A stretch of DNA of 64,000 nucleotides from Lycium barbarum (lineage: Eukaryota; Streptophyta; Magnoliopsida; Solanales; Solanaceae), in NCBI RefSeq assembly GCF_019175385.1, contig NC_083341.1:24188203-24252202 (forward strand), read 5' to 3'. Position numbers and translations under genes: made by a program. The notes under the pieces are model-generated. The model was given only the letters and a program-made list of their open reading frames with translations, ran no database searches and was not told the origin of the DNA. Below are positions 35,201 to 55,251 of this stretch, one piece after another. The first letter of the stretch is position 1. Every line of letters starts with the position of its first letter.

Positions 35201-35746
35201 CATCATCAGCTGCTGAAGTAGTAGTAGCTGCAACAGCAGCTGAAGTCCCACCCAAGGGTTCATTAAAACCAGCAGCCTCTTCAAACCCTAAGCCTTCACT
35301 ACCCCCAAATGTTTGACTACTCTCACCTGCCCCAACCCCTTCATGTAAATCTTCGCATGTGGGGTTATTAAAAGAAGTAAAAGATTCCCCACCCACATAG
35401 GTAATAGGTGGAAGAGCAGGGGGACCCCAATAGGTTCCTCAACAAGATGAGTGACAAAAATTACAACAATATCTCCGTTTTTTTAATTGAGGTACAATAC
35501 CAATAATGTCCCTATCACTTTTAACTTCTACTAGAAATCGACATTTAGGTGGTCTAATATATACACAAAACAAGATGAAACATTGTAACCTATTTCTTTA
35601 ACATAGTAAACAAGCTCAAAATAAGAGAATTTATCAACATCAACATCAAAATAATCTGTCACACTACCTCCAATATACTTAATACGAGAGGTTTTTTCTA
35701 AATTACATCTGTGGTTAAACCTCAAAGTCACAAACACATCGTCCAT
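32270..35746 (-). pseudogene. MULE (MuDR-type) transposase gene, decayed
   Basis: Minus-strand segments occur in the right order for an autonomous Mutator-like transposase. An N-terminal PB1-like part starts MDDVFVTLRF at 35746. Next come an acidic linker (34890-35396) and the MuDR N-domain (34138-34692: VRVKCTAGCPWLLFAS ... GLDGCFLKG, with the first predicted catalytic Asp). Then comes the transposase core (about 33560-34140, with a small intron near 33870-33970). A SWIM zinc finger follows (CTCRSWMLKGIPCCHA) and then a CCHC knuckle (CSLCHAKGHNKKGC, about 32965-33015) with an RGRGR tail. Lesions include a frameshift near 35560, stops near 35440, 34780, 34138, 33745 and 33570, and another shift near 34890. 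No matching terminal repeats were found. It is dead but recognisable along its whole length. Confidence 0.85.
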
Positions 35747-36314
35747 TTTCTTCACAAAACCTAAAATTGAAAACAAGTGAAAAATTACAAGAATCAGTTA
35801 CCATTTACACCAAAAAAAAAAAATAGAAGTCAAAAATAAAGTTTTTTTTGCAAGTAAAACAGTAAAATCGAAATCTAGAGAAACCCCAACTTCAAAAATA
35901 CAAGAATCGTGTACCTTTGTGGCTAACTAATCTTCAATATCACTCTAAAACGACAAGATTTACGTATATTTTGGGTTTTTAACTTTACAATGATCGGTTG
36001 TGTAGTGTAGAGGTTTGGTTGTGCAGTGGAAAGGGGCAAAATGTCGATTTGGAACGGTGGTCGGGTTTTTGTTTGGGATGGGTTGGGTTTTTTAAGTGGG
36101 GGTGGGTAAAAATAAGTTGGGGAATAAATAATGACGTGGACCAATGAGCTCGCGCGTGTCTAACAATACTCAGCCCTCAACTGGTTTGAGCAATTGGAGG
36201 TGGAATATAATTGAAACGTAAATTGTTAAGGGAGGTAAATAAATCCAACTTAAATTTAATTGCTTAACTAAATTTTCGTGCCAAGTTCAGGGGTGAAATA
36301 ATGTCTTTTCTCTT

Positions 36315-36532
36315 TCATATATCAAAAGTAAATAATAAGATAAGTGGACTAGAAGTGCATAAAAGACAAACTTGGAACAAACGGTGTGTGGAACTGTTGA
36401 TCTTCAACAACTTTTTCCCCTTTAGAACAAAGTAAAAAGTTTACTGATAAAAGGTTGTTGGAGGGACCTCATACAGACCCCCATTGCCTTTCCAGTCTAC
36501 CTACCGCCCTCCACCTTAATCAAATTTCTTTA
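36315..36532. other. Short spacer, no feature seen
   Basis: AT-rich single-copy-looking DNA between the MULE remnant and the Harbinger-like element. No coding frame. Confidence 0.5.
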
Positions 36533-37872
36533 GAGCCTGTTTGGAAAGCCACCTGGTAATTAGAATTGGTGTAATTACTACCCTAATAATTACACAACCC
36601 AGTAATTACACAGTATTGTAATTACAACGACCTGTTTGTTTGTCATAATGTAATTACAGTGTAATTACAAGCGTGTTATTTGGTTGCACAAGTGTAATTA
36701 CACAGTTAGTTTAATTTAAAATTAAAATTTAATTATAAAAAATTTAAAATAATATTTAAAAAACATGTGCCTTTATAAATGATATTAGATTAGTTATTTA
36801 ATAATACATTGTTTCTTGAAAATATGTTAGTTAATAATCATATATTTGTAATTAATATTGTAAAAAATAATTGATATATAATTTCAAATTAATAATATTT
36901 TAATTTTAATTGATTATAAAAATTAAAAGCATACCTCTTTTGTGAGAACATTATGGGATTGGATGTTCGACAAAAAAAGAATATTTATAAATATAATGCC
37001 ATAACACTATTCAAATGTTTGACAATAATTCTATCAACTGTAAGTGAAAAATAAACAACATGCAATGCGAAATAACAAGTCAATAGTACTAAAGCAAATA
37101 TTCTTAAAATCGAAAATATAATTTAAATTCAAAATCCGAAAGAATATTTTTAACATAATACTCTTATGTCAAATTCTAACATTACATAAGTAAGTTTCAA
37201 CGTAACATAAGTAAATACTCCTATAATTCAAAGGAAAGGGAAAATATAAGTCAATAACCTCATTCACAACTAAATTCTACTTTAATAATGTCACTTTTTA
37301 TATGCCAAGTTTGCTAATGACTCATTCTTTTTAATATTAATAGATGTAGTTTCAAAAATTAGAATATTAACATGGTTATGCTAAATGAATAAAATAATTT
37401 TTTTTTAAAAAAATACGAGCAATTATATGGAACCACAAGAAGTAAAGGTTGGGAATGAGAAGAAAGGAAATGAAATATAAATTCTATAAAAACAAAAATA
37501 TATTTTAAAAAATACAAATGATTAAAAAGTAAAAATAAAAAAGAAATTAAATAATAGAAATAAAAAATTAATTAGAAAAGAAAAGAAATTAAAAAAAATA
37601 AAAAATTAAATAATAAAAATAAAAAATAAATTAAAAAAGAAAAGAAACTAAAATAAAATTAACAAGAAATAAACTGAAAAGTAACCCTGTAATTACAGTG
37701 TGTAATTACACCCAATCCTCAGTCCCCCTTGAGAATTGGAGAGTGTAATTACACCCTCTCAATTACACCCAATTCCCACCCAAATGTGTAATTACCTGGT
37801 CAAACAAACAAGTCAAATTATGTAATTACACCCAATTCCAATTACCTGGGTGGCATTCCAAACATGCCCTTA
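36530..37872. mobile_element. Harbinger-like non-autonomous element just upstream of EPSP synthase
   Basis: The body is 36533-37869 (1337 bp). It starts GAGCCTGTTTGGAAAGCCAC and ends GTGGCATTCCAAACATGCCC. The inverted arms continue inward with repeated GTGTAATTACA words. TTA lies outside both ends (36530-36532, 37870-37872). The centre is nearly pure A/T with no transposase. Only about 100 bp separate it from the EPSP synthase ATG and no clear TATA box lies in that gap, so the core promoter may lie within the element. Confidence 0.85.
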
Positions 37873-37966
37873 GTAAATAAAAAAAACAAAACTAGAAAAA
37901 GAAGAAGCTAAAGACTCAAACTTTTGCATATCAACTACCAAAGACATAACATACAGAACACACTAA

Positions 37967-46034
<8,068 letters not shown>

Positions 46035-47590
46035 AACCGCTTCCTTATGTTGCAGAGTGTAAGTAAGAACATGTGAAATTATTTAGATCATGTACAAGAC
46101 AGGTTATAACTGGTATCTGATGGGCGTATTTGCCATGTGATGATGTTCTGTGTATTTGTTCAAGTTGAGCTCCTTTTTGTCTTTGAAGGAATGTATACTG
46201 TAATAGAGTTAAGAATTCCTAGTATGGGCTAGCGCGAAGAGTACTAGTACTATTTTCTTATTTTATTGATTGAATTTTGTGAATGATCTGGTTGAGTTAC
46301 TTACTGGTTTATTTTATTGATTTGCTTGTGGGTCATGGCCTCAATTGATGTGTCTAAATGAATTTTGTTACACTTTTTGGAGGGGCTGTCTATGTATTCA
46401 ACCTTTTTTCCTTTTTCTAATATGTATTTCTTGTTTCTCTTTTTTAAAAAAGGATCAATTCCTCTTATTCTTTTACAACTGCCTTCTTCCTTCCAGTTGC
46501 GCCATTATTTGTCTTCATCTTGGTCTCATTAGTCTCTTTTTTTAAAAAAAAAATCTACTTATAACTTGAACTCTTGCAATTTTGGGAACCACAAGCAATC
46601 AATTAATTCATCTCTATGACACGCAATAATTTTCTTTTTCAAATATCACAAATTATAGTAAATGAAGCTTATGATGTAAACATGTTAGTCTTCGCCACCA
46701 AAAAAACAAAAACAGTCATAAACAATTAGTTTTTCTTTTAAAACAATCTCAAGCAACAATCATAAGATTCCCCAAGTAGCACATGCAATTTGTTTGACAG
46801 ATGAAACCAATAATCACCTTGGCTTCTTTCATTTTACTCCAAAAAAGGGTATGGGAATAGGGAGTCACAAATTTTGAAGCATAAATTGTTGTTTAGGGGA
46901 AAACTTGGAATCTCTTCATTGGATAAAAAAAAACTATTAGAATTCTTTCTTGTTTTAGTCCAAAAGAGGGTACGTACCTTCAGTTGCACTAGTGAATTGA
47001 ATAACGTTTTCTTTAGTGTCACCAACAAAGTGCATGTTTCCTTGGTTAATACTTAATAGTACAAAGTTTTAATAGGCTAGGAACCGACTAATCTAGGAGT
47101 CCCTGAGAAAGTGCAATGTCAATTACTTGAGCATAGGCTTAAGGATTTTTATGTTAGTTAAACACGTTGGCGTATACTATCAGAAAGAGTAAATGGAAAC
47201 TGAACAATGGAAAAGGATGTAAAGAACCCCTAATTTAGTAGCTAATGCTAAATGGGGTCAGTACAGATAAATCAAAATGAAGAGTAGTACTTAAGAAAAT
47301 AATATTGAGAAAAGAATCTCACTCATTTTGATATATAATGGGAAATTAACAGCGCCTGCTCCATGTGAAGAAGTTGCCAAAATATGTGCAGTATGCTAAA
47401 AAATAATTAGAACAAACTGTTCTCTCTCCGGTCCTTTTTTTAATTTTCGTAAAGGTTTTCACACTTTTGTTAAGAAAATTATTTAACAGCATACTATAAG
47501 GGTTATTTGACTAAATTACTCTTTATCAAAATTGTGTAAGTTATTTATTGGAGCAACGGTAGATTTCTAAGAAGGAATTTTTACTCATTA
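46035..47590. other. EPSPS 3' UTR and gene-free spacer
   Basis: After the stop, about 150-250 nt of moderately T-rich sequence probably form the 3' UTR. The rest (46300-47590) holds no recognisable gene or repeat boundary. Confidence 0.5.
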
Positions 47591-47620
47591 TAGTTTCTTT
47601 TAAGACCTAATTATTAATAT

Positions 47621-49015
47621 TAACTACCCTTTTATTTAATTATATTTAGTAGCTAATTAACTTTTATAAATTACTATTGATAGCTATATAAAAAATACAT
47701 ACTCAAATACATATATGTTTCTTGTTTCCCAATTACTACCCATTTCAGATTTTTCGTTTCTCAAAACCCTAAAAAAAACTCTCTCCCCTTCTCTCAACCA
47801 CCACCACCACGGCCGCGCCGCCCCTCTCTCTCTCTCTTCTCCCTCTCCCTCTGTGCTCACCTCTCTCTCTCTCTCTCTCTCTCTTTTCACTCTATCCGCC
47901 ATCTGCATCGTTACTTTCAAGGAAGAAGATGGTCAGATTGTTACTCAAACACCTGTCGATTGAGTGGCCTGAGATGGCACACGATGCAGACGACGACGAT
48001 GAAGACTCGGTGAGGAAGAAGAAGATGCAGACAACGATGGCACAGATCTGGCCGTGTGTATTTTTGGTGGTGGAGGCGATAGCACTGATTTTGAGATGGC
48101 GGCAGAGAAGATGACGTGGAGGTGGAGAGATTAGGGTTTTAGTGGTGGTGGAGAGATTAGGGTTTTTAGAGGTGGTGGTGTCTCAGATTAGGGTTTTTGG
48201 TGGTGGTGGTGTCTCAGATTAGGGTTTTGGTGGTGGTGGAGAGATTAGGGTTTTTGGTGGTGTCTCAGATCTGGCCGTGTGTATTTTTTGGATTTTTGTG
48301 TGTATTTGTTAAAAGTCAAATACAAATACATTCAAAAAATCTACATCTCACAAATACATTGTTTTTGAATGTATTTCTCTTTTGTATTTTTTTAGTGTAT
48401 TTTTTATTGTATTTTTGTTAATAGCCAAACACACTGTTTTTAATGTATTTGTCATGTATTTGAAATTTTTTGTCTTGTATCTGAATGTATTTGTTGAAAT
48501 CCATTCAAATATACGAAAATTTGAATGTATTTGGCTTCATATGTAGTTGGAATGTACACAATGTATTTGAAATACATCAAAAAAAAGCCACTGAAATACA
48601 TCAAAAAAAAAAAATCACTAAAATACATAAAAAAAAATCACTGAAATACATAAAAAAAAAAAAGACACGGAAATACATTATAGAAAAAAAAATCACTGGA
48701 ATACATCAAAGCAAAAAAAAAAAAAAAATCACTAAAATACATAAAAAAAATCACTGAAATACATAAAAAAAAAAGACACGGAAATACATTATAGAAAAAA
48801 AAATCACTGGAATACATCAAAGCAAAAAAAAAAAAAATCACTAAAATACATCAAAAATAATAATATTAATATCTAATTTAATAGCTCCACCGTTAAAGGC
48901 TAAAATCAAGGATCCTTTTTTTTTACCATGTTCTCGTGTATTTGTTGACACGCGAAAACATACACTATTTTGCCAAAATGTAGCTACAAATGGTAATATT
49001 TAAAAGGGTAGTTAC
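47621..49015. mobile_element. Second Mutator-like element related in design to the 5.3-kb one
   Basis: The ends are imperfect inverted copies (TTAACTACCCTTTTATTTAA... at about 47620; ...TTTAAAAGGGTAGTTAC to 49015). They share the TAACTACC(C)TTTTA core with the element at 5317-6950. Inside are a CT-rich leader with (CT)n at about 47820-47885, a short frame MVRLLLKHLSIEWPEMAHDA (47929-48114) and TGTATTT/AAATACAT arrays (48290-48850). No transposase is present and no intact target duplication was found. Confidence 0.6.
48575..48860. repeat. AAATACAT-A(n) array with about 112-bp duplication
   Basis: Units such as ATCACTGAAATACAT(A/C)AAAAA alternate with A runs. The block 'gacacggaaatacattatag' occurs at about 48664 and 48774, showing a recent segmental duplication. 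Reading frames on either strand are low-complexity artefacts. Confidence 0.8.
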
Positions 49016-49462
49016 AAATGGTAGGAAGCTATAATATCTTTCTTTTGTCCCTCCCAGGCGATCGGAAAAGAAAAAAATGGTTAATATATTCAAGATAATT
49101 ACGTATTTACAAAATACCGTCTCAATTCAATAAGGTAATCATTTGAGTAATTTTACCTTTTAAGAAAAAGTTAGGGCCTTCTGGTTTAGACAATCATTTT
49201 TTCCAAATTTATTTGGCTAAAGCGACAAATAAAAGGAATTAAAGGGAGCATCAAGAATGTCAAACTATTTTTCGTTTGCCTTCCCTCATTTCTCATTTCT
49301 TTCCCTATTCTTTTAAGGTCCTAGATAGGCAAAGTTTTGAGACTTTACGTTAAGGGCAGCTAATTGAAAAGAAAGTTGAGTTTGATTCTACCAAGTTTTG
49401 ACGCCAACATTTGCACACAAATTAACAGATAGCTAACTAACAAACAGTGGAACATAAGCAAT

Positions 49463-49612
49463 CAGAGGCGGAGCCAAGATACTTCTGTTTACTGGGTTCT
49501 GAATAGATTATTTGTACATATTTAAGTGAATTCGTTCACACAAATATAGAGTATGAGCTAAAGTTACTGGATTCTGCCGAACTCGTGATCACCATTGTGA
49601 CACTGCCCCTGA
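49463..49612. mobile_element. Degenerate hAT-type MITE
   Basis: It begins CAGAGGCGGAGCCAAGA and ends ACTGCCCCTG, resembling the CAGAGGCGGA ends at 21436. No target duplication survives. Confidence 0.45.
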
Positions 49613-50870
49613 GCAGAATGAAGCTAAGTTGATAAAAGGCAGGGGTGAAAGAGCATGATTTTATTATATTTTATGATTGTATATATGCATAAATATAAAA
49701 TTTAAGCTGAAAGTAATGAGTTTAGCTGAATTTACATAATCCGTCCTAAATGTGTTGGAGGGTTTTCATTCTTAAAAAGTAGGATCTTTTGCCTTGCTTA
49801 CAAGTTTGTTTGTTCTATTACCTAAAACTAAAGTGTGACTCGCACATGACTCTGTCTCCTTTTTAGAGCTTTAGTATTAACTCAACACCTCACACTTCAA
49901 TTTTCTAGCCCAAACCGAGAACAAAGGCATGGTTGAGATGTGCATAAGTAACTTCTACCTCCTTTTTGGGGCTTTATCTTGTTTCTCCCATTTAAAGTTG
50001 CATCAGTAACTTCTGTTTATGGTTATCAATTAAAAAAGCTAAATGCTCCCTATCAAGAAGAAGAAAAATAACAATAAACGTTATTTTAGGCCTTAATTTT
50101 TTGGAGCCTAATACAATGACTTCAATAACATTATCATAGGGGCGGCTACCTTGAATCTTTTTAAGAATAAGATTTAAAAGAATGACTTTGGAGGTGGGTA
50201 GTTTAGAACTTTTGACCCCGCTTTTTCATGCGCAAATTTAAATTATTTCATATAATTCAGAGGCAAATATGTCCCTTTTTCCTTAAAAGCTTATAACTAT
50301 GGTTTGAGGTACAAAGTTAGAAGTAAAACCTTTCTTAGTACAAAGTAAGAAGTAAAGCCTTTCTTACATAATCTCATAATTGGAAAGAGCAAATCCTTAG
50401 TGATAACGTATTCGGAACACCAGTTCTGGAGTATTTTACCACCAAGACACTTATATTTCTCAAATTCTTCGTGCAATATTACAATACGGAATGATTTTGA
50501 GTTAGATGAAGGCAAAGAAGATCATGATTTACACTAGTTTTATTTGTTTGGACTTTTTCAAGACATATTCTTGTCTATAAATGGAATTATGAGAAAAAAA
50601 CAGCATTCTTGAGCTATATATGCATCAAGTTCATACTATATTATGCTAATGTTCTTGCATTTGAGACGAGATGTTTACATATCTACCATTTCACCTTATC
50701 TACTCATCTCCATTTTTAATAGTAATTAAGCTACTTTCCATTCCCTTATTTTTTAATTCAATAACGATAAGTACAGAAAAACAAAGCAAAATGGAAGCGA
50801 GTTTGCCATAAATATGTTATAATGAGATGTGAGTAAGTTTGGTATTTATACTACTCTACTAAAAATATGT
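49613..50870. other. Gene-free spacer
   Basis: No recognisable coding frame, RNA gene or repeat boundary is seen on either strand. Confidence 0.5.
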
Positions 50871-50904
50871 GTTTTTATGAAAAACGTCAAAAACACCCCT
50901 AACA

Positions 50905-51718
50905 TATAGAAAATGATTTAAATTTGCTCTCCTTCAATCTATTGGACCCCGATTGTCCTTATGGTTAAAAATATCCTTCCTTTTAACAGAATTATGAGAT
51001 GACATATGTGGACTTTAATTAAATTGGTGATATTGATTTATTGGTCCACGTGGCTATTAGAGACCCAACCAATAAATAACCTGACCCCTCCAAATTTATT
51101 TGTTCAGCACGGATTTTGAACCAAAAATCGCAACGAAGAAAATATTGTTGTCTTTTGAATCCATTCAATCACAAAACATGAAGCATCGAACGAAGTAGAT
51201 ATACGAACAAATTTGAAGCTTGTGGATTTTTTTGAAGTTTGTTGATTTTATGACGCAGAAAAACCATTATTAAAAACGATTTATGTCAATACTTGTTGTT
51301 TTAATTTTATTTGAGCCAGAAAACTTTGGATCACTATAATTGAAGGATCATTAGAGCTTGAGGAGAATTTTAAACTCGGAAATTTATTGTGGGATTTGTT
51401 GGTTGCGGAACTCAATGTTTTCTAGCCTTGTGAAGTTGACACCACCAATAGTTGTTTTGGGTTAACCGGTTGGGTCGGGTTATTTATGATTGAAGCCACG
51501 TGAATAATAGATCAGTACAACCTATTTAATTAAAGTCTTACAAGTGTCATCTTATAATTTCGTCAAAAGGATGGATATTTTTAACCCAATAATTAACGTT
51601 AATTGGGGTCCAATAGGTGGAAGGATTACTTTTAACCTGAAATTTAATGTTAAAGGCAATTAGGGTTCAATAGGTGGAAGAATAGCAAATTTAAACCATT
51701 TTCACTATGTTAGGACAT
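50905..51718. mobile_element. Long-TIR element
   Basis: The left arm (about 50905-51080) and right arm (about 51450-51718) are imperfect inverted copies. Examples are 'cctaacata..gaaaatg.tttaaatttgct' on the outside and 'ggttaaaaatatccttcctttt' against 'aaaaggatggatatttttaacc' inside. The centre (51100-51450) has no recognisable protein. The long arms suggest a non-autonomous Mutator-like element. Target duplication not resolved. Confidence 0.65.
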
Positions 51719-51907
51719 ATTTTCAATTTTAGATTGTGTTATCACTTAACTCTAGTTAATTATTTATATTATTACCTCAAGTTTTATTACTAACCTCAAC
51801 AACTAATGTAGTCTGATATCAAAGACGAATTCAAGATTTAAATTTGATGATTTTACTGTTAAATTCATTATACTTCTAAAATTAAATTAGAAGTTAATGT
51901 AATTCAA

Positions 51908-52191
51908 GGGGTCGTTTGGTAGGTAGTCAAAATTATTTCGGGATTATAATTCTGGGACTAATTTATCCCATCTATCGGGATTATTTTATACCATCTAAAA
52001 GATGGTATAAAATAATCCCAGTATAAGTGGGATAAGAGGGGATATCCCATCTCTTGGGATGGGATGCATTTTATACTTTGTTTGGTACAAGGTATAAATT
52101 TATTCCAGGATAAGTTTATACCTTCTACCAAACATGGTACAAAAAATTAGTGCCGGGATATCCCAGCTTATACCATGCACCAAACGACCCC
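51908..52191. mobile_element. Tourist-like MITE
   Basis: It begins GGGGTCGTTTGGTAGGTAG and ends ATGCACCAAACGACCCC. The centre repeats GGGATAT/ATATCCC and 'tataccatc' words in both orientations. The flanking trinucleotides are no longer identical. Confidence 0.8.
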
Positions 52192-52576
52192 TGAGAGTTT
52201 AGTAGTTCACATATGTATCTCCATTTTGTGTCCAAAATACGAATTCAATTTAAATTCTCAACCAAATACACTCTATCCTCCATTGTTAGGTCACTTGAGT
52301 GTGAGTAAGTTGGATCATCACGCTATCACTATCATTGTTATCAAAGAATTGAAATTAGCGAGGAACGTGGATGTTCAAAATCATCAAATCCCTATAAATC
52401 TTTTCCACCAACCAATGAGGTGTAAATTAGAAGCCCCTCATAATTAGCCCCAAAATCTCGTCCACTCCCATCTCCAACAAACCATCCACATTTCACTCAT
52501 ACTTCAAGAACACTTAAACCTTAATCCCTTTTCCCAAAATCAACAAACTCCCCTCATATTTGAACATTTTTTTATG

Positions 52577-52822
52577 TACTCCCTCCGTTCACTTTTACTT
52601 GTCTACTATTTCAAAAATAGATTTTAACTTTTACTTGTCCACTTTCGCATATCAAGAAAAAAAAAATATTTTTTCTGTTTTACACTTAACATTAATTGCT
52701 CATTCCAAATCATTTTTCAAATTCACTAAGGAGTCATACATCAATTAATATGAGTATTATAGTAAAATACACACTTCATTTATTATTCTTAAGGGGTGTG
52801 CAAAGTCTATGGTGAACAAATA
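52577..52822. mobile_element. Stowaway MITE, right end truncated
   Basis: It starts TA-CTCCCTCCGTTCACTTTTAC at 52577. The right side reaches 'gtgtgcaaagtctatggtgaac' but lacks the terminal CGGAGGGAG. Confidence 0.7.
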
Positions 52823-52883
52823 AAAAAAAAAAAACACCTCAAATTTATACCTTTTTCCAAAATCAACAAACTCCCCTCGTATT

Positions 52884-53176
52884 TACCCCTTCCGTTCATT
52901 TTTACTTGTCCTGTATTGACTTGGCATACTCTTAACAAGTCATAAATAAAATGACAAATTACTATATCGGCCCTACTAAGTTAATTGAAATAAATCAAAT
53001 ATACTTTAAAAGTTGTGCAATCACTAACAATTTCTTAAAGTTTCCAACTCAATAACTAATAACAAGGATAAAATATGTATGAAATAGTAAATTATCTCTT
53101 AATTTTTCAAATTGGACTAATAAAAGTGGACATATATTTTAAGTATCCATGACAAACAAAAATGGACGGAGAAACT
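52884..53176. mobile_element. Second Stowaway-like MITE upstream of the epimerase gene
   Basis: The left end is CCCCTTCCGTTCATTTTTACTTG and the right end is AAAAATGGACGGAGAAA. Degenerate ends, same family type as the preceding element. Confidence 0.6.
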
Positions 53177-53937
53177 CAAGGACTCAAAATTAATCTCTCT
53201 TCCCAAAATCAAGAAACTCCCCTCATATTTAAAGTAAAACAATTTTTATGTACCTCAAATTTATTCCCTTTTCCAAAAATCAAGAAACTCCCATTTAAAG
53301 TAAACAATTTATCTACATAAGGGCCTCAATTTTAAGGATTTTTTTCTCCACCAATCAATGCAATAATCTCCTCCTCCCATCTCCCAACTCTTTCTCCTCC
53401 AAGAACCTCAGCAATGGTAAAAAATTTAGCTTTCATTTACAAAAACATCTCTAATCAAAAGCTTAGAGTTAATCCATTTCATTAATTTTTACTTTTCCTT
53501 TTGACTTTGTTCTTTATCCCCCTTATTAGTCCACTCCAAATCTTCATTATTCCCTTTTTAAATTCTTCAAACCTCATTCCTCTCCCTCCTCTCCCCAATT
53601 AGTCAACACACCACCCTTTTCTTAAATCAATCATCAATCTTTCTTCTTTACAAATCAAAAAAAAAAAAAAAAAAAACCCACAAAAGTAAACTTGAACAAT
53701 AACCATCCAAGAAACCATAAGATTCTTATTCATATAAATAAAGTGCTATAATTTCCATACCCCTTTTCTTTTTCCTATCCCCAGTTACATTATCAAGAAT
53801 CAATCCTTCATTGGGGGACCGAAAAAAAAATATCTCAAACCCTAATCTTGAATTTTTATCAAGCAACATCACAGGAAAAGATTTGTTGATTTTCTTGATC
53901 TTGGCATTGTTCAAATTTTCAAGATTTGCTTAGAATA

Positions 53938-55251
53938 ATGTCTCAAATGAAGCACATTATTGATAATACACCATCAACTCCAGGAAAATTCAAGATTGAT
54001 AAATCCCCTTATAATAGGCTTATTAGGCTACAATTTTCTTTAGCCAAGCTAATTTTTTGGTCACTTGTTTTTGTTGGGTTAATCTTTGTATTCTTTTACA
54101 GATCACCATCTAGTTCCAATGATGTTTCTCAAGATCTATCACGTAGATCTCTTAGTTCCAGCTCATATGGTGGTCCAGCATGGGAAAAAAAGATCAAGAA
54201 CTCGGCAAAAATCAGGTCACATAATGGTATTTGTGTTTTGGTTACTGGGGCTGCTGGTTTTGTAGGAACACATGTATCAGCTGCCTTGAAACGCCGTGGA
54301 GACGGCGTTTTAGGTTTGGATAATTTCAATGATTATTATGATCCCTCGCTCAAAAGAGCGAGGCAAGAGCTGTTAGAGCGCTCTGGTGTCCACATTGTTG
54401 AGAGCGACATCAATGATGTCGTTCTCTTAAAGAAACTTTTTGAAATTGTTCAATTTACTCATGTTATGCATTTGGCTGCACAAGCCGGTGTTAGATATGC
54501 TATGGAAAATCCTAGCTCGTACGTGCATAGTAATATTGCTGGTCTTGTTAATGTGCTTGAAGTTTGCAAAAGTGTGAATCCTCAACCCGCTATTGTGTGG
54601 GCGAGTTCGAGTTCTGTATATGGTTTGAATACTAAGGTACCTTTTTCGGAGAGGGATAGGACTGACCAGCCTGCTAGTTTATATGCTGCTACTAAAAAGG
54701 CTGGTGAGGAAATTGCTCATACTTATAATCATATATACGGGCTTTCGATAACGGGGTTGAGATTTTTCACGGTTTATGGACCGTGGGGTCGGCCAGACAT
54801 GGCTTACTTCTTTTTCACAAGGGATATATTGAAGGGGAAATCAATTCCAATATTCGAGGCAGCTAATCATGGCACGGTTGCGAGGGATTTTACTTATATA
54901 GATGATATAGTTAAGGGTTGTTTGGGGGCATTGGACACTGCTAAGAAGAGCACTGGAAGTGGTGGGAAGAAAAAAGGTCCGGCTCAATTGAGGGTGTTTA
55001 ATTTGGGTAACACTTCCCCTGTCCCGGTATCTAGTCTTGTTAGTATTTTGGAGAAGTTGTTAAAGGTAAAGGCTAAGAGATTGGTTATGAAGTTGCCAAG
55101 GAATGGAGATGTGCAGTTTACTCATGCAAATATAAGCTCGGCTCAGAAGGAGCTCGGATATAAGCCTACCACAGATCTACAGACAGGATTGAAGAAATTT
55201 GTTCGATGGTACTTAAGCTACTATGGTAATGGAAAGAAAAGCGTGCAGTGA
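53938..55251 (+). CDS. GAE: UDP-glucuronate 4-epimerase (GAE family)
   Basis: The enzyme interconverts UDP-glucuronate and UDP-galacturonate at the Golgi, supplying the sugar donor for pectin. It is a single exon of 437 aa. I start at ATG 53938 (MSQMKHIIDNTPSTPGKFK), which is the family N-terminus; the in-frame TTG 12 nt earlier is not a start. Residues about 38-53 are a membrane anchor (LIFWSLVFVGLIFVFF) after a short basic cytosolic tail, as in type II Golgi proteins. The NAD-binding GAAGFVG is at residues 104-110. WASSSSVYG precedes the catalytic pair Tyr249 and Lys253 (YAATK), followed by LRFFTVYGPWGRPDMA. The lack of introns is normal for the family. The C-terminus (SYYGNGKKSVQ) is intact. 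Nothing odd. Confidence 0.96.
   Translation: MSQMKHIIDNTPSTPGKFKIDKSPYNRLIRLQFSLAKLIFWSLVFVGLIFVFFYRSPSSSNDVSQDLSRRSLSSSSYGGPAWEKKIKNSAKIRSHNGICVLVTGAAGFVGTHVSAALKRRGDGVLGLDNFNDYYDPSLKRARQELLERSGVHIVESDINDVVLLKKLFEIVQFTHVMHLAAQAGVRYAMENPSSYVHSNIAGLVNVLEVCKSVNPQPAIVWASSSSVYGLNTKVPFSERDRTDQPASLYAATKKAGEEIAHTYNHIYGLSITGLRFFTVYGPWGRPDMAYFFFTRDILKGKSIPIFEAANHGTVARDFTYIDDIVKGCLGALDTAKKSTGSGGKKKGPAQLRVFNLGNTSPVPVSSLVSILEKLLKVKAKRLVMKLPRNGDVQFTHANISSAQKELGYKPTTDLQTGLKKFVRWYLSYYGNGKKSVQ

Noticed and set aside
48485..48841. Lysine/phenylalanine-rich frames on both strands
   Set aside because: Artefacts of A-run and AAATACAT repeats.
53926..53937. An upstream start for the epimerase
   Set aside because: The codon at 53926 is TTG. 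The ATG at 53938 gives the family N-terminus MSQMKH.
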